A stretch of 33,030 nucleotides of DNA from Bacteroidota bacterium (GCA_005882975.1 VBAS01000047.1:1-33030), one strand, 5' to 3'. Shown: positions 18,124-28,778, counted from the stretch's first letter. Translations and numbers: made by a program. The notes: generated by a model from the letters alone, not told the origin.

Positions 18124-18432
18124 ATGTTTATACACCATGTTTATTTCTGGCTAAAGAATTCTGGTAATAAAGAAGATAAAGCTAAATTGATCGAAGGGTT
18201 GAGAAAACTTTCAAAAGTCAGTACGATCAAAAACTTTTATATCGGTCAGCCTGCTGCTACCCGCCGCGAAGTGATCGACAGCTCTTATGATGTAAGCTGG
18301 TTATTGTTTTTTGATACCGCCACCGACCAGGACAGCTATCAAACAGATCCTATCCATTTAAAATTTGTGGAAGAATGTTCTGCGCTTTGGACGAAAGTTA
18401 CCGTTTACGATTCTATTGATGCAAACATTTGA
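18124..18432 (+). CDS. Dabb family protein (stress-responsive A/B barrel)
   Basis: MFIHHVYFWLKNSGNKEDKAKLIEGLRKL...YDVSWLLFFDTATDQDSYQTDPIHLKFVEE. Confidence 0.85.
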   Translation: MFIHHVYFWLKNSGNKEDKAKLIEGLRKLSKVSTIKNFYIGQPAATRREVIDSSYDVSWLLFFDTATDQDSYQTDPIHLKFVEECSALWTKVTVYDSIDANI

Positions 18433-18457
18433 ATACTCTAAAGGAGCGTTATAGTAT

Positions 18458-19378
18458 TCAATTTGTATAACCCCATTTTTTCATTATCGCCAGGTCTTCT
18501 TTAGCACAATCAAGCGGCGTTTTACCCTGGTAAGATTCTTGTTCAATGATATAATGAACATTCTTTGAATTTTTTCTTATCATGTCAATTACATCTTTCG
18601 TATTTACTATACCAGCTCCAAGAATCGTGCTTTCATATCTTTCATTACCTCCGCTTGCTTTTATTTCATCTTTAACATGAATTGATGAATATCGACCGGG
18701 ATATTTTTTTACGATCTCTGCTGCGTTGGCACCACCATTATATAAGTTGCCAATATCCAATTGTTGAATCACCAATTTAGGATCTGTGTTTTTCATCATG
18801 ATATCATAGAGCATTTCACCTCCAAGACTTTCACTAAATTCAAAATCATGATTATGATAACCGAATTTCATTCCTGATTTTTTGCAGAGCTCCCCGCTTT
18901 TGTTAAACACTTCCATAAAACTTAAGAGACCATCTTTATCTTTTCTAAGCGATTGGTTAAGGGATGGACTGATAACATATTTCTGCCCCATAGTTGCTGC
19001 ATCTTCTACTGTATATTTCCATAAGTCAGTAAAATCTTTTTTTGCCGCATCCCAATGTTGTGAACCCAATACTGTATGCCCACTTGGCATTTTTATTCCA
19101 AGTCCATCCAATATTTTTTTGAACTCGGCTGCAGTATACCCGTAAAATTTTCTGTTCACATAATTAGCATGCTCCACATGCTTATACCCCATTGCCGATA
19201 ATTGTTGCAAAGTCCCTAAAGGATCTTTTCCCATATCATCCCGTACGGAATAAAGTTGAATACCCACCAGTTCGTTGCCTTTTGTATTTGTATTCGCAAA
19301 AGAAAGGCGGGATAAAAGAGAGCTGCCGGCTAATGCCAGTGTTGATCTTTTTATAAATGTTCTGCGTGAATTACTCAT
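18458..19378 (-). CDS. Sugar phosphate isomerase/epimerase family TIM-barrel protein with Tat-like signal
   Basis: MSNSRRTFIKRSTLALAGSSLL; GIQLYSVRDDMGKDPLGTLQQLSAMGYKHVEHA; LDIGNLYNGG. Confidence 0.88.
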   Translation of the reverse strand: MSNSRRTFIKRSTLALAGSSLLSRLSFANTNTKGNELVGIQLYSVRDDMGKDPLGTLQQLSAMGYKHVEHANYVNRKFYGYTAAEFKKILDGLGIKMPSGHTVLGSQHWDAAKKDFTDLWKYTVEDAATMGQKYVISPSLNQSLRKDKDGLLSFMEVFNKSGELCKKSGMKFGYHNHDFEFSESLGGEMLYDIMMKNTDPKLVIQQLDIGNLYNGGANAAEIVKKYPGRYSSIHVKDEIKASGGNERYESTILGAGIVNTKDVIDMIRKNSKNVHYIIEQESYQGKTPLDCAKEDLAIMKKWGYTN

Positions 19379-19602
19379 GGCAAACGATTTTAATAGGGGT
19401 TTAAGATATGATTTTCCTTCGAATCTTAACCGCATGCTGATAAATAAAATAAAATTCATTCAACAAACAAAGACAATCAGATGAAGGATTTGAAGTACCG
19501 ACATTTCCTGATTGAATTATTATTTGTTGATGCTTTCAAACTTTATCGTTTCTACGTCAGTAATTAAGGTTACATTACAGAACACGGAATAATATATTTA
19601 AA

Positions 19603-20151
19603 ATGGATAATGAGATCATAGTTCAGTTTGTGTTTTTTGAGACAATGGGAGATAACAATGAATTTATTTCTCAATGGGATCAATATTCGAAGGAAATAAA
19701 GAAAACGCAGAAAATAAAACTTCAGCAGGAAACGGGTAGTAAGAAAAAAGCAAAATATTTATCGCAGCATTCTTGTTATAAGGATGAATTTAAATTTGTT
19801 TTCAAAAAAGAAAGACGATCGGCGCATTTCCCGGAAGTTGAAATGCGGGTACGCCAGTTAGGCGGATATACTCCCTTGCAGATCCAATGCAATCATAATT
19901 CAAAAACAAATGAAAGTAAAGTGTTTGTTTTTATGAATGGATATGAAACAGACATGAATTCCTGTAGTAAGCTGTTGCATTATCGGTTTCTGAATATTTA
20001 CAAAGCATATTTTGAAAGCAGCAATTATGACTATATCCTTGAATTTTTTGTTGCTAATGATCAAAGCACAGAATTCATGGATCAATTAAAGACTCAAACT
20101 GGTCATTTTGAATCAGGAATATATAAGGAATGTGTGCTGCAAGCAGTGTGA
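19603..20151 (+). CDS. Hypothetical protein (182 aa)
   Basis: Open frame with ATG start, convergent with the next gene; no motif recognised. Confidence 0.65.
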   Translation: MDNEIIVQFVFFETMGDNNEFISQWDQYSKEIKKTQKIKLQQETGSKKKAKYLSQHSCYKDEFKFVFKKERRSAHFPEVEMRVRQLGGYTPLQIQCNHNSKTNESKVFVFMNGYETDMNSCSKLLHYRFLNIYKAYFESSNYDYILEFFVANDQSTEFMDQLKTQTGHFESGIYKECVLQAV

Positions 20152-20169
20152 CCTCAAGCAGCATTTCTA

Positions 20170-21312
20170 TCAATTTACTTCTAATTCATTTTTTGCAGGC
20201 AGTTTTGGAAAACTATGATGTGGTTCTGTTTGATACCAGAACACTACTGAACTGATATCGGACTGCTGCACCAGGTAACGGCCACCGCTTTTCCATCCAA
20301 GATCTTGTATCGTTACTTTTAAACTCTTTTCAAAACGTATGGGATCCATTATATGCCATCGGTACAAACCGAATCGTTGCATTACATTGTAATGGCCATC
20401 TCCATCGATCACTTGATGTAAGCCAGTATAGGCCGTAGAAAATTCTGTATAGTCAACAACATCAACACCGGCTGCATTTTTCTTTCTTGTATCAAAATCA
20501 TAAGAGCCGCAAAAATAATCTTCAGTTCCCGTGCCGTTGATCGTTGGAAACTGCGTGTCTCCATCCATATAAAATTTTATTTCACCCTCTCCCCACCAGC
20601 CATTGTTATGCACGCCCCATGCAAGTAATGTTCCGACATACTGACCCTTGCCCTGGATGCTATCAACCAGTGTGCAGATCCCGCCTTTTACCGGGTTGCT
20701 TCTTCTAAACTGCGCATGAAAATAACCAGCATCGTCGGGAACGTTGGTAAGGGTGTAATTGACCTGGTAATACATATTTGTCATTGTGATCTTACATTTT
20801 TTTCTGAAGGGCATTACCCAATAACAATTAAAAGCACTACCGGGATTAATTGTAACGGGTAAAGAATTGAGATGTGAATAGCCGCCCCAGCCGGCGCCAA
20901 AAAAATCACCAACAGGAACTTCTACTGACGGTTCGCTTTCATCATCCCAATAAAAATGAAGAATAGAAAATCGCCAGTTACCAGTTGGTGTCATCCAGAT
21001 ATGTTGAATGGCGCCTGGTCCGGCTATCTCAGCTATGGTAAAAGTTTCGCCGGGTTTAATAACTACAAATGGATTTACTTTCCAACCTTGACCCAGATCT
21101 CTTGCAGCACTTTTTGCACTGCCATTTTCCAAAGTAGCCATGCCACCTTTGCCCGGTTCACCAGTTAAATTTTCAGGACTGATCGATCTTGTTTTTGCAT
21201 CACTCAACCGGAAAAGATTTCCAAGGTTCATATTAAGCCCATTAAATTTTTCCGGTTGCTGCGCAGAAGTGATGGTTGAAATAAAAAGGGATAAAAAAAA
21301 TAACTTTCTCAT
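20170..21312 (-). CDS. Glycoside hydrolase family 172 / DUF2961 secreted protein
   Basis: NLGNLFRLSDAKTRSISPEN, GPGAIQHIWMT, VEVPVGDFFGAGWG, NGTGTEDYFCGSYDF. Confidence 0.88.
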   Translation of the reverse strand: MRKLFFLSLFISTITSAQQPEKFNGLNMNLGNLFRLSDAKTRSISPENLTGEPGKGGMATLENGSAKSAARDLGQGWKVNPFVVIKPGETFTIAEIAGPGAIQHIWMTPTGNWRFSILHFYWDDESEPSVEVPVGDFFGAGWGGYSHLNSLPVTINPGSAFNCYWVMPFRKKCKITMTNMYYQVNYTLTNVPDDAGYFHAQFRRSNPVKGGICTLVDSIQGKGQYVGTLLAWGVHNNGWWGEGEIKFYMDGDTQFPTINGTGTEDYFCGSYDFDTRKKNAAGVDVVDYTEFSTAYTGLHQVIDGDGHYNVMQRFGLYRWHIMDPIRFEKSLKVTIQDLGWKSGGRYLVQQSDISSVVFWYQTEPHHSFPKLPAKNELEVN

Positions 21313-21401
21313 ACCAGTATTTTTTGGTGATGAGAAAGTTAATGAATAATCTGTTGAGAGATCGGAGTTAATTGATTTTTTTCAATCCGGCACTTACAAA
21401 G

Positions 21402-21914
21402 TTATTGTTTATCGTAAGCAGCTTTTGTAGTTACTTCTCCTTGTTGAGAACTTCTGACTGCTGTAACTGTAAGAGATTTGCCGCCATCACCCAATGTCCA
21501 TGTTTCTGTACTTGAGAATGTAAAGCTTTGGCCATTTCTTTCGCCTGTTGTAGTGGAACTGATCGATAAACTTTGTCCATCAGCGGCCCATTTCAAAGTT
21601 GATTTTCTTACGGAGCCTCCAAACCCTGTGCCTTGTACTTCTTTACCATCAAAGCCAAGAGTTTCAGTAGTAGTCACATCGTCTCCGCCCTGGAAAGAAG
21701 GAGTTGTTCTTGATATAGTGATCGCATCATCTTTTTGTTCCACTTTTAATGCTTTAGTAGCAAACCGGGCACCTCTTTCTCCGAAATCGCTTTTGCCTTC
21801 ATTTAATGCCCAACTACCAGAGAAGTTTGCACGATCTGCTTTAGTGCTGAATGAAACAAGTGTAGATGAAACTATAACAGCTGCTAATAATTTTTTTACA
21901 AAAGACATATTCAT
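21402..21914 (-). CDS. Secreted protein of unknown function
   Basis: Signal peptide; FSGSWALNEGKSDFG... repeat-rich beta-type sequence. Confidence 0.72.
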   Translation of the reverse strand: MNMSFVKKLLAAVIVSSTLVSFSTKADRANFSGSWALNEGKSDFGERGARFATKALKVEQKDDAITISRTTPSFQGGDDVTTTETLGFDGKEVQGTGFGGSVRKSTLKWAADGQSLSISSTTTGERNGQSFTFSSTETWTLGDGGKSLTVTAVRSSQQGEVTTKAAYDKQ

Positions 21915-22008
21915 AATAATTGATTTTAGGACGATAAATGTAAGGAAAGATCTGAAATGAAAAGATGAATAAAATATATGATTTGTTATTCAATTGTAAA
22001 TTAGCCGA

Positions 22009-22851
22009 TCATTTAAAGATCCTTCCAAAAAAATCTTTCATGTCATTCCATGATGCAGTGTCAGCCGCGGCATTATATTCTATTGGCATTTTAAATTTCT
22101 TTCCCGTTTCCGTAGCATCAGGATTTGTAAAAGCATGTGTGGCGCCGGGATATGATTTGAAAGTATAAGATTTACCAATAGAATCCATTTGTTTTTTAAA
22201 CTTATCAACATCTGCTTTTGGAACAAATGAATCTGCTTCACCATGACAAACTAATATTTCTGCTTTTGTTAAGTTTTTATCTGGCGGTGTGCCAATAAGA
22301 GTTCCATGAAAACTTACAACTCCATTTAGAGGTTCACCCATTCTTGCAAGATTAAGAAGCACACCACCTCCAAAACAATAACCGATACCAGCGATCTTAC
22401 TTTGATCCACATTTGGATTTTTTTTCAATTCTTCTAATGCAGCGTCAAAATGTTTTTTTGCCATATCGGGATGCATATAAAAAGGTGTAGCCAGGGCTTG
22501 TGCAGTTCCAGGATCATTTCCCATGCGGCCATTTCCATACATGTCAACCGCCATTGCGATATAACCCATTTCTGCCAGCATTCTTGCACGGCGTTTTATA
22601 TAATCATTTAGGCCCCACCATTCATGCACAACCAAAACGGCAGGACGTTTACCCTCAATGTTTTCATCATAGTAAACATAACTGCTCATGTTGAGCGTAT
22701 CAATTTTATAACTTACTGTCTCTTCTTTTATTTTTGGTGTTTTTGTTTCTGTTGATTTCGTGCTGCTCTCATTTGAACTTGTTTTATCAGAATTACTATT
22801 ACATGAACAAAAAATAAGGAGTGCAGCGGGCAAAAGAATTTGAAGTTTCAT
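22009..22851 (-). CDS. Dienelactone hydrolase family lipoprotein
   Basis: MKLQILLPAALLIFCSCNSN lipobox; RPAVLVVHEWWGLNDYIKRRARMLAEMGYIAMAVDMYG; IAGIGYCFGGGVLLNLAR; GATHAF. Confidence 0.92.
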   Translation of the reverse strand: MKLQILLPAALLIFCSCNSNSDKTSSNESSTKSTETKTPKIKEETVSYKIDTLNMSSYVYYDENIEGKRPAVLVVHEWWGLNDYIKRRARMLAEMGYIAMAVDMYGNGRMGNDPGTAQALATPFYMHPDMAKKHFDAALEELKKNPNVDQSKIAGIGYCFGGGVLLNLARMGEPLNGVVSFHGTLIGTPPDKNLTKAEILVCHGEADSFVPKADVDKFKKQMDSIGKSYTFKSYPGATHAFTNPDATETGKKFKMPIEYNAAADTASWNDMKDFFGRIFK

Positions 22852-22952
22852 ATCATTGGTTTTGTTGTGATGAAAGAATATAAAGTTCATAAAATATTTT
22901 TTATTGACAATGGCTTTTTTGCACGCCTGGGTTTTTCATATCTTCAACAATT

Positions 22953-24581
22953 ATGAAAAAATACCTGGTTATAGCATTCTTCTTTGCATCCATGTCCATT
23001 TCTGCCCAAAGTTGGCAGGATACAGCAAATATGATCGATAATATCATGAATAAATATAAGAATGATGGACCGGGTGCAGAATTTGCAATAAGCAGGCACG
23101 GAACTTTGATATCAACAGCAAAGGGAATGGCTGATCTTGAACATATGTCGCCGTTCACTAAAACTACAAAGACAGAGGCTGGCTCAGTTTCAAAACAATT
23201 TACTGCCGCTGCAATTTTATTATTAGAACAGCAAGGAAAACTTTCTATCAATGACGACATAAGAAAATATTTACCGGAGATAAAAGATTATGGTCATGTT
23301 ATCCGTATATATCATTTGCTCCATCATACCAGCGGGTTGAGAGATTGGGGAAGTGTTATTTCGCATTCAGGCTGGCCAAGGGGAACAAGAGCCTATACAA
23401 ACAATGATGCATTTCAAATTATCATTCGCCAGAAATCGCTTAATAATATTCCGGGTGATGAATATATCTATAGTAATTCAAACTATACAGCACTTACAAT
23501 GATCGTGCAACGGGTAAGTGGCATGAGTCACGCAGCGTTTACAAAAAAATATTTGTTTGAACCTGCTGGCATGAAGAATACCGAATGGAGAGATGATCAT
23601 ACAAGAGTGGTTCATAACCGGGCAATTGCTTATAGCAAAGAAGATGGAGTGTATGTAACTAACATGCCAAATGAAGATACATACGGGCATGGGGGATTAT
23701 TGACCACAGCGGAAGACCTTTTGCTTTGGAATCAATTTTATTTATCAGGAAAATTTGGGAGCCCTTCACTTTTCTCCAGGCAAACTGAAACAATGACTTT
23801 GAATAATGGAAAAAGAAATGGCTATGCAGCAGGTTTAAGTACTGACCCCATAAATGGATGGAAGGCGATCAGCCATACAGGAAATACTGCTGCATACTTT
23901 GCGGATCTTGAATATTTTCCTGAATTGGGTCTTTCATTTGCATGGCTTAGTAATACAACGTCGGTTTCGTTTGATGATGTACCTTATTCTATTCGGAATT
24001 TATTTGTAAAAAATCTGCCATTAACTGTCTCCACAGAGTTGAAAACTGATTCAACTATTGATTGGAAAAAATTTATTCCTTTTTCAGGAGCATACCGTAA
24101 CGAGAAAACAGGTTCTGGCTTTAAACTTTATTCAAAGGATAATGGGATTTATTTGTTACCCAATGGAGGACCGTTACGAACAATTAATAACAATACACTT
24201 GGTTTAGGGCGGGGAAGATTATTGTTTCCCGACAAACAATCTGGTAAACTAACTGTAATTACTGCTGCAGGAGATACAGTGATTTATTCCGCAATCGATA
24301 CGGCTCTGTCTGATCCTGCATCTTTGCAGGAGTATACCGGAGCTTATTTTTCTGATGAAACAGAATCGTATATGTATGTAGAATTAAGAGATGGAAAACT
24401 GTTTATATATCCCCGAAAGGAAATGGAAGAAGAACTTATGGGGATCTATAAGGATGCGTTTATATATCCAGGTGCCGAAATATGGTTTGAAAGAGATATA
24501 AAAAAAGGTATCACCAATTTTTATATTACAATTGCCCGGGCAAGAAAAGTGGAATTCAGAAAAGTATATAAAATAAACTAA
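22953..24581 (+). CDS. Serine hydrolase (beta-lactamase/penicillin-binding-like)
   Basis: TEAGSVSKQFTAAAILLLEQQGKLSINDDIRKYLPE (SxxK), YSNSNYTALTMIV, HTGNTAAY. Confidence 0.9.
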   Translation: MKKYLVIAFFFASMSISAQSWQDTANMIDNIMNKYKNDGPGAEFAISRHGTLISTAKGMADLEHMSPFTKTTKTEAGSVSKQFTAAAILLLEQQGKLSINDDIRKYLPEIKDYGHVIRIYHLLHHTSGLRDWGSVISHSGWPRGTRAYTNNDAFQIIIRQKSLNNIPGDEYIYSNSNYTALTMIVQRVSGMSHAAFTKKYLFEPAGMKNTEWRDDHTRVVHNRAIAYSKEDGVYVTNMPNEDTYGHGGLLTTAEDLLLWNQFYLSGKFGSPSLFSRQTETMTLNNGKRNGYAAGLSTDPINGWKAISHTGNTAAYFADLEYFPELGLSFAWLSNTTSVSFDDVPYSIRNLFVKNLPLTVSTELKTDSTIDWKKFIPFSGAYRNEKTGSGFKLYSKDNGIYLLPNGGPLRTINNNTLGLGRGRLLFPDKQSGKLTVITAAGDTVIYSAIDTALSDPASLQEYTGAYFSDETESYMYVELRDGKLFIYPRKEMEEELMGIYKDAFIYPGAEIWFERDIKKGITNFYITIARARKVEFRKVYKIN

Positions 24582-24705
24582 ACGTATTAACACAAAATTG
24601 AGAGTAGCGTTTATGGTGCTTTGTTTTTTTGAAAGATCTTTATTTTAACCTGGTATTTAAAAGTTATTATTCGCAATGTTAACTTGCAGGAGTCAAAATC
24701 ATTTT

Positions 24706-25521
24706 ATGAGGTATAAATTTTTGTTGACAATTATAATTTCAGGTTTTTCGATCGTTTCTTTTTCACAAACAAAACTTGGGGAAGTAGCTTGTATATACGT
24801 TACCTCGCCAAATCTTGATTCTTCTGTTGCTTTGTATGATAAAATAGGGTTTACAAAAATTGCTTTTAATTCTCTTCCCGTTCCCTGGGTGCAGGTAACG
24901 GATGGCAGCCTGCTCATTATGATGAGAAAAGATTCAGTGAAGTATGCAGGACTTACTTATTATACAAACGATCTTGAAAATACAGTAGCGCAACTGGAAA
25001 AAATAGGAATTCAATTTACACAAAAACCCAAAGAAGGAGATCCGATAAAAAGATATTTTTTCAAATCACCTGATGGATTAAATATAATGCTTGCTTCCAA
25101 TGTCGGAGGGTTTAAGCAGCCAACAGGAATAACTATGCTTAACATGAATCCTATCGCTCTTCAATCCGAAGATAAATATCCCAATAAGGAATGTGGTGCC
25201 TTTGGTGAATTCTGTCATCCTGTTATTGATCTTAATACATCTATCGAGTATTGGAAAAAACTTGGCTTTGAAGTAAAGTCACAAATGAACCAACCTTATC
25301 CGTGGGCAATTCTTTCTGATGGTTTAATGCTGATCGGTTTGCATCAGACAAAAGATTTCAGTTATCCTGCTGTTACTTACTTTGGATTAAACACCGAAAA
25401 AAGAGTTCAGGAGTTAAAACAAAATGGCGTAACTGGTTTTACAGAAATGATGGGTAAAAAGAATGTGGTTCTTAAGACGTGGGAAGGCCTTCATTTCTTT
25501 TTGTTTTCGATGGGAATGTAA
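24706..25521 (+). CDS. Secreted two-domain VOC (glyoxalase/bleomycin resistance-like) protein
   Basis: Two VOC-like halves (YVTSPNLDSSVALYDKIGFTKIAF... and HPVIDLNTSIEYWKKLGFEVKSQM...); N-terminal signal. Confidence 0.8.
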   Translation: MRYKFLLTIIISGFSIVSFSQTKLGEVACIYVTSPNLDSSVALYDKIGFTKIAFNSLPVPWVQVTDGSLLIMMRKDSVKYAGLTYYTNDLENTVAQLEKIGIQFTQKPKEGDPIKRYFFKSPDGLNIMLASNVGGFKQPTGITMLNMNPIALQSEDKYPNKECGAFGEFCHPVIDLNTSIEYWKKLGFEVKSQMNQPYPWAILSDGLMLIGLHQTKDFSYPAVTYFGLNTEKRVQELKQNGVTGFTEMMGKKNVVLKTWEGLHFFLFSMGM

Positions 25522-25558
25522 GAAAACTATTCTTGATCTATTTCACGTATAAATTACA

Positions 25559-27127
25559 ATGAAAGGTTTACAACTAATATTATTGGTTTTGTTGTTTTCT
25601 TTCTCTGCCTTATCGCAAAAGAAATATTATTTCAGAGGTTATAGAAAAGAACCTGATTGGGAAAGACAGGATGGAAGCAAGCAACATCCGTTTGAAAGTT
25701 TGGAAGCTTTTAAAAAGCTCCGGTTAAAGCAAGGCGATACTGTTTTTTTTCAGGGAGGTGATGTTTTTACAGGAACGATCACGATCAGCGATATTCATGG
25801 AACTTTTAAGAAGCCGATCGTTTTTACTACTTATGGAAAAGAGAAAGCAAAAATTTATCCTGGCAATAAAGAAGGCTTTGTTTTTACTGGATGTGAAAAT
25901 TTTTCGATCAGCAATTTTATTGTATATGGGTCCGGTCGCAAAGCTGGCAATACAACAGATGGACTGAAACTGATGAACTGCAATTTTATGAAAATTAAAA
26001 ACGTGGGAATAGCAGGCTTTCAGAAATCCGGTTTACAATTATTTAATTGTCGTGATGCTGAAATTGACGGAGTGATCACACAGGATAATGGCCAGGCCGG
26101 TATTACTGTTGAGGGGGAATATCAAAAAAGATTATCAGAAAAAATTCATTTTGTCAATTGTCGGGCTGATAATAATCCCGGCGACCCGACAAATCTTACT
26201 AATCATAGTGGGAATGGAATTGTTGTTGGTAATTGCAGAAATGTTTTGATAGAATATTGTACAGCGACCAATAATGGATGGGATATGCCGCGAATTGGTA
26301 ATGGACCCGTTGGTATCTGGGCTTATGAAGCAGACTCAGTAATTATTCAACATTGTATTTCTTACAGGAATAAAACTGCACCCGGCGCTGCTGATGGAGG
26401 GGGATTTGATCTTGATGGCGGTGTTACAAATTCTATAATTCAGTATTGTCTTTCCTATGAGAATGAAGGAAGCGGCTATGGTATCTTCCAATATTGGAGT
26501 GCCGGTAAATGGAAAAACAATACCGTTCGGTATTGTATAAGCATCAATGATGGAAGAGTAACTGAGAATGCTTCTGGAATGTATATCTGGAATGGGCACA
26601 ATGGTGATTCAACGTTTACAGACTTTTATGCGTACAATAATTTTTTTTATAACGATACTAAATATTCGTTCAGTTTTTCCCAACTGAATGAGCATAAAAG
26701 ATTTTATTTTTTAAATAATGTTTTTGTTTCATCAGATACAAGCGATATTTTTTTTGGTGTTGACAGCAGCACAACAGATATTTTCCTGAACAATGTATGG
26801 ATTCGTAAAAGCGGTGGGTTCATGCAAAACGGTTTCAACAGTGTGGAACAATGGGCGAGGTCCACTGGTTATGAGGTCAGGGACAATAAGTTTTATGGAA
26901 TTACTTTAGACAGAATGGTCTTTGATCTTCCGAAATACACTGACATTACTGATCCATATAGTTTCAAAACAAATCCTGTATTATTGAAGACCTGTAATAA
27001 TATTTTATGGGATAAAGGGCTTGATCTAAAAAAAATGTTTGGGATCGATCCGGGAAAAAAAGATTTTTTTGGTAACCCTGCCTCGAATGGTGGCCCATTT
27101 GAACCAGGGGTTTGTCAAATGTATTGA
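25559..27127 (+). CDS. Secreted right-handed parallel beta-helix protein
   Basis: Signal peptide; Asn-rich repeating coils typical of parallel beta-helix proteins (NFMKIKNVGIAGFQKSGLQLFNCRDAEIDGVITQDNGQAGITV...). Confidence 0.8.
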   Translation: MKGLQLILLVLLFSFSALSQKKYYFRGYRKEPDWERQDGSKQHPFESLEAFKKLRLKQGDTVFFQGGDVFTGTITISDIHGTFKKPIVFTTYGKEKAKIYPGNKEGFVFTGCENFSISNFIVYGSGRKAGNTTDGLKLMNCNFMKIKNVGIAGFQKSGLQLFNCRDAEIDGVITQDNGQAGITVEGEYQKRLSEKIHFVNCRADNNPGDPTNLTNHSGNGIVVGNCRNVLIEYCTATNNGWDMPRIGNGPVGIWAYEADSVIIQHCISYRNKTAPGAADGGGFDLDGGVTNSIIQYCLSYENEGSGYGIFQYWSAGKWKNNTVRYCISINDGRVTENASGMYIWNGHNGDSTFTDFYAYNNFFYNDTKYSFSFSQLNEHKRFYFLNNVFVSSDTSDIFFGVDSSTTDIFLNNVWIRKSGGFMQNGFNSVEQWARSTGYEVRDNKFYGITLDRMVFDLPKYTDITDPYSFKTNPVLLKTCNNILWDKGLDLKKMFGIDPGKKDFFGNPASNGGPFEPGVCQMY

Positions 27128-27227
27128 GAGGATTTGGTCTGGCTTATATAACAGACATTATCCCGGAGGATTTGTTAACTGAACATTTTGATTTGTCTCC
27201 TCTATATTTGCCAAAATTTAAAAACTA

Positions 27228-27722
27228 ATGAAGAGTTTTTTGGTCTTTTTATCCGCTATGATCTTATTTTCATCCTGTTCCAAAAATGATATGAATCAAT
27301 GTAATTATGATGCTTGTGCGATCGCTGCGCCTGCATCTGAAATTACCCAATTGGAAGCCTATTTATCTTCAGCTTCAATTACTGCAACTAAGCATTGCAG
27401 TGGCATGTATTATACCATTGATGTAGCTGGTTCCGGCTCTTCAGCCACTGCTTGCTCAACCGTAGGCGTGAAATATAAAGGGCAATTAACGAATGGAACT
27501 ATATTTGACCAGGCCACCACTCCAGTAACTTTCTCACTTAATAATTTGATCGAAGCCTGGAAAAAAGGCATACCGATGTTAAAACCGGGAGGCAAAATAA
27601 AATTGTATTGTCCTCCGACACTTGCTTACGGTAGCCAAGTTGTTAGAGACAATGCAGGTAATACTGTTATTCCTGCAAACTCGATTCTCATATTTGAAGT
27701 GGAACTGACGAATGTTTATTGA
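27228..27722 (+). CDS. FKBP-type peptidyl-prolyl cis-trans isomerase lipoprotein
   Basis: FSSCSKND lipobox; VGVKYKGQLTNGTIFDQ, EAWKKGIPMLKPGGKIKLYCPPTLAYG, NSILIFEVEL. Confidence 0.92.
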   Translation: MKSFLVFLSAMILFSSCSKNDMNQCNYDACAIAAPASEITQLEAYLSSASITATKHCSGMYYTIDVAGSGSSATACSTVGVKYKGQLTNGTIFDQATTPVTFSLNNLIEAWKKGIPMLKPGGKIKLYCPPTLAYGSQVVRDNAGNTVIPANSILIFEVELTNVY

Positions 27723-27770
27723 TCTGATTGAAAAATCTCTAACAATCCTTTTTTATTTCAGACCAACTGC

Positions 27771-28778
27771 TCAGCTATGATCTTTTTTATGCCTGTCAAA
27801 CCTGTGGGCAACTACAAGACGAATATTGCCTGAGGAGAATTTATAATTTTCTGGCGTAAGAGAGCCTTGCGTCGATATAGAGCTACCTGTCCAGTTAGCA
27901 CTTATATTCCATCTTCTTCCATTATACCCAGCCGCCGCTTTAAAAACTTTGGAAGGATTGAGAGAAACATTTTTTTCTTTTATTGCTTCATTTTCTTCTC
28001 TTACAAAATTGACATCTAAATTGATCACCATGGAACCTGTAATAAAAAAGTGTTGCGCCATCACCAAAGTATAGGCATAACCTGCCCCCGGACCAAAACT
28101 CAGGATATTGATCTTATTAATTCCTGCTTGTGGAAACTTACTGCTATAGAAAGCAGGTATCAATGCACTATCGCCCTGTGCTGTGCCGTGATGAATTTCA
28201 CCACCATATATAATTGACCCGGCCGACTTCTTTTGCCACTCACTTTGTAAGAGTGCGGCACGATAAGAAAATCTTTTTTTGTTAGGAACCTGGTAAGCAG
28301 AAATGCCAAAGAAAGTTGTTTTCACATCTTCACGATAGTAATATTTGTCTGCGGGAACACCTGCTAATCCTTGTGGTTCCAAATGATAACCTTTAGGGGC
28401 TACGTACATCAGGTCAATGGCCCATTTATGGGGATACACATGCACCTGGAAATTGAAACCTTTTGTTTTTCCTTTTTCATCGGCTTTGTTGTTTAAGAAA
28501 CTAAAGCCATTAAAAAGATTTATTGAAATGTTTTTAACCGTAACGCCTACCCCAAGATTCAATTTAGGATTTGCTTTGTACTCAAGATCTTCTGCGCTTC
28601 CGTCGGAAGGGAAATTAAGATGAACATATTTTTTTGATAAATACAGGCGGACAGTAGTCTTACCGGGAAAAGTCTCATAATAAGAGGTGTCTTGCTGAAA
28701 ACCCTTTTGAGCATTCAATTGTACAGAACAAATGATGAAAATAAGGGCCGTTAAAAGAACTTGCTTCCGTTGGTTCAT
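27771..28778 (-). CDS. DUF4421-like outer-membrane beta-barrel-type protein
   Basis: Signal peptide; KYVHLNF, YKANPKLNLGVGVTVKNISINL, KGFNFQVHVYPHKWAIDLMYVAPKGYHL. Confidence 0.65.
   Translation of the reverse strand: MNQRKQVLLTALIFIICSVQLNAQKGFQQDTSYYETFPGKTTVRLYLSKKYVHLNFPSDGSAEDLEYKANPKLNLGVGVTVKNISINLFNGFSFLNNKADEKGKTKGFNFQVHVYPHKWAIDLMYVAPKGYHLEPQGLAGVPADKYYYREDVKTTFFGISAYQVPNKKRFSYRAALLQSEWQKKSAGSIIYGGEIHHGTAQGDSALIPAFYSSKFPQAGINKINILSFGPGAGYAYTLVMAQHFFITGSMVINLDVNFVREENEAIKEKNVSLNPSKVFKAAAGYNGRRWNISANWTGSSISTQGSLTPENYKFSSGNIRLVVAHRFDRHKKDHS

Noticed and set aside
21478-21960. Plus-strand 160-aa ORF
   Set aside because: Antisense shadow of the secreted protein at 21402-21914, which has a signal peptide and sensible composition.
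22901-23260. Minus-strand 119-aa ORF
   Set aside because: Overlaps the serine hydrolase N-terminus on the opposite strand; no motif.
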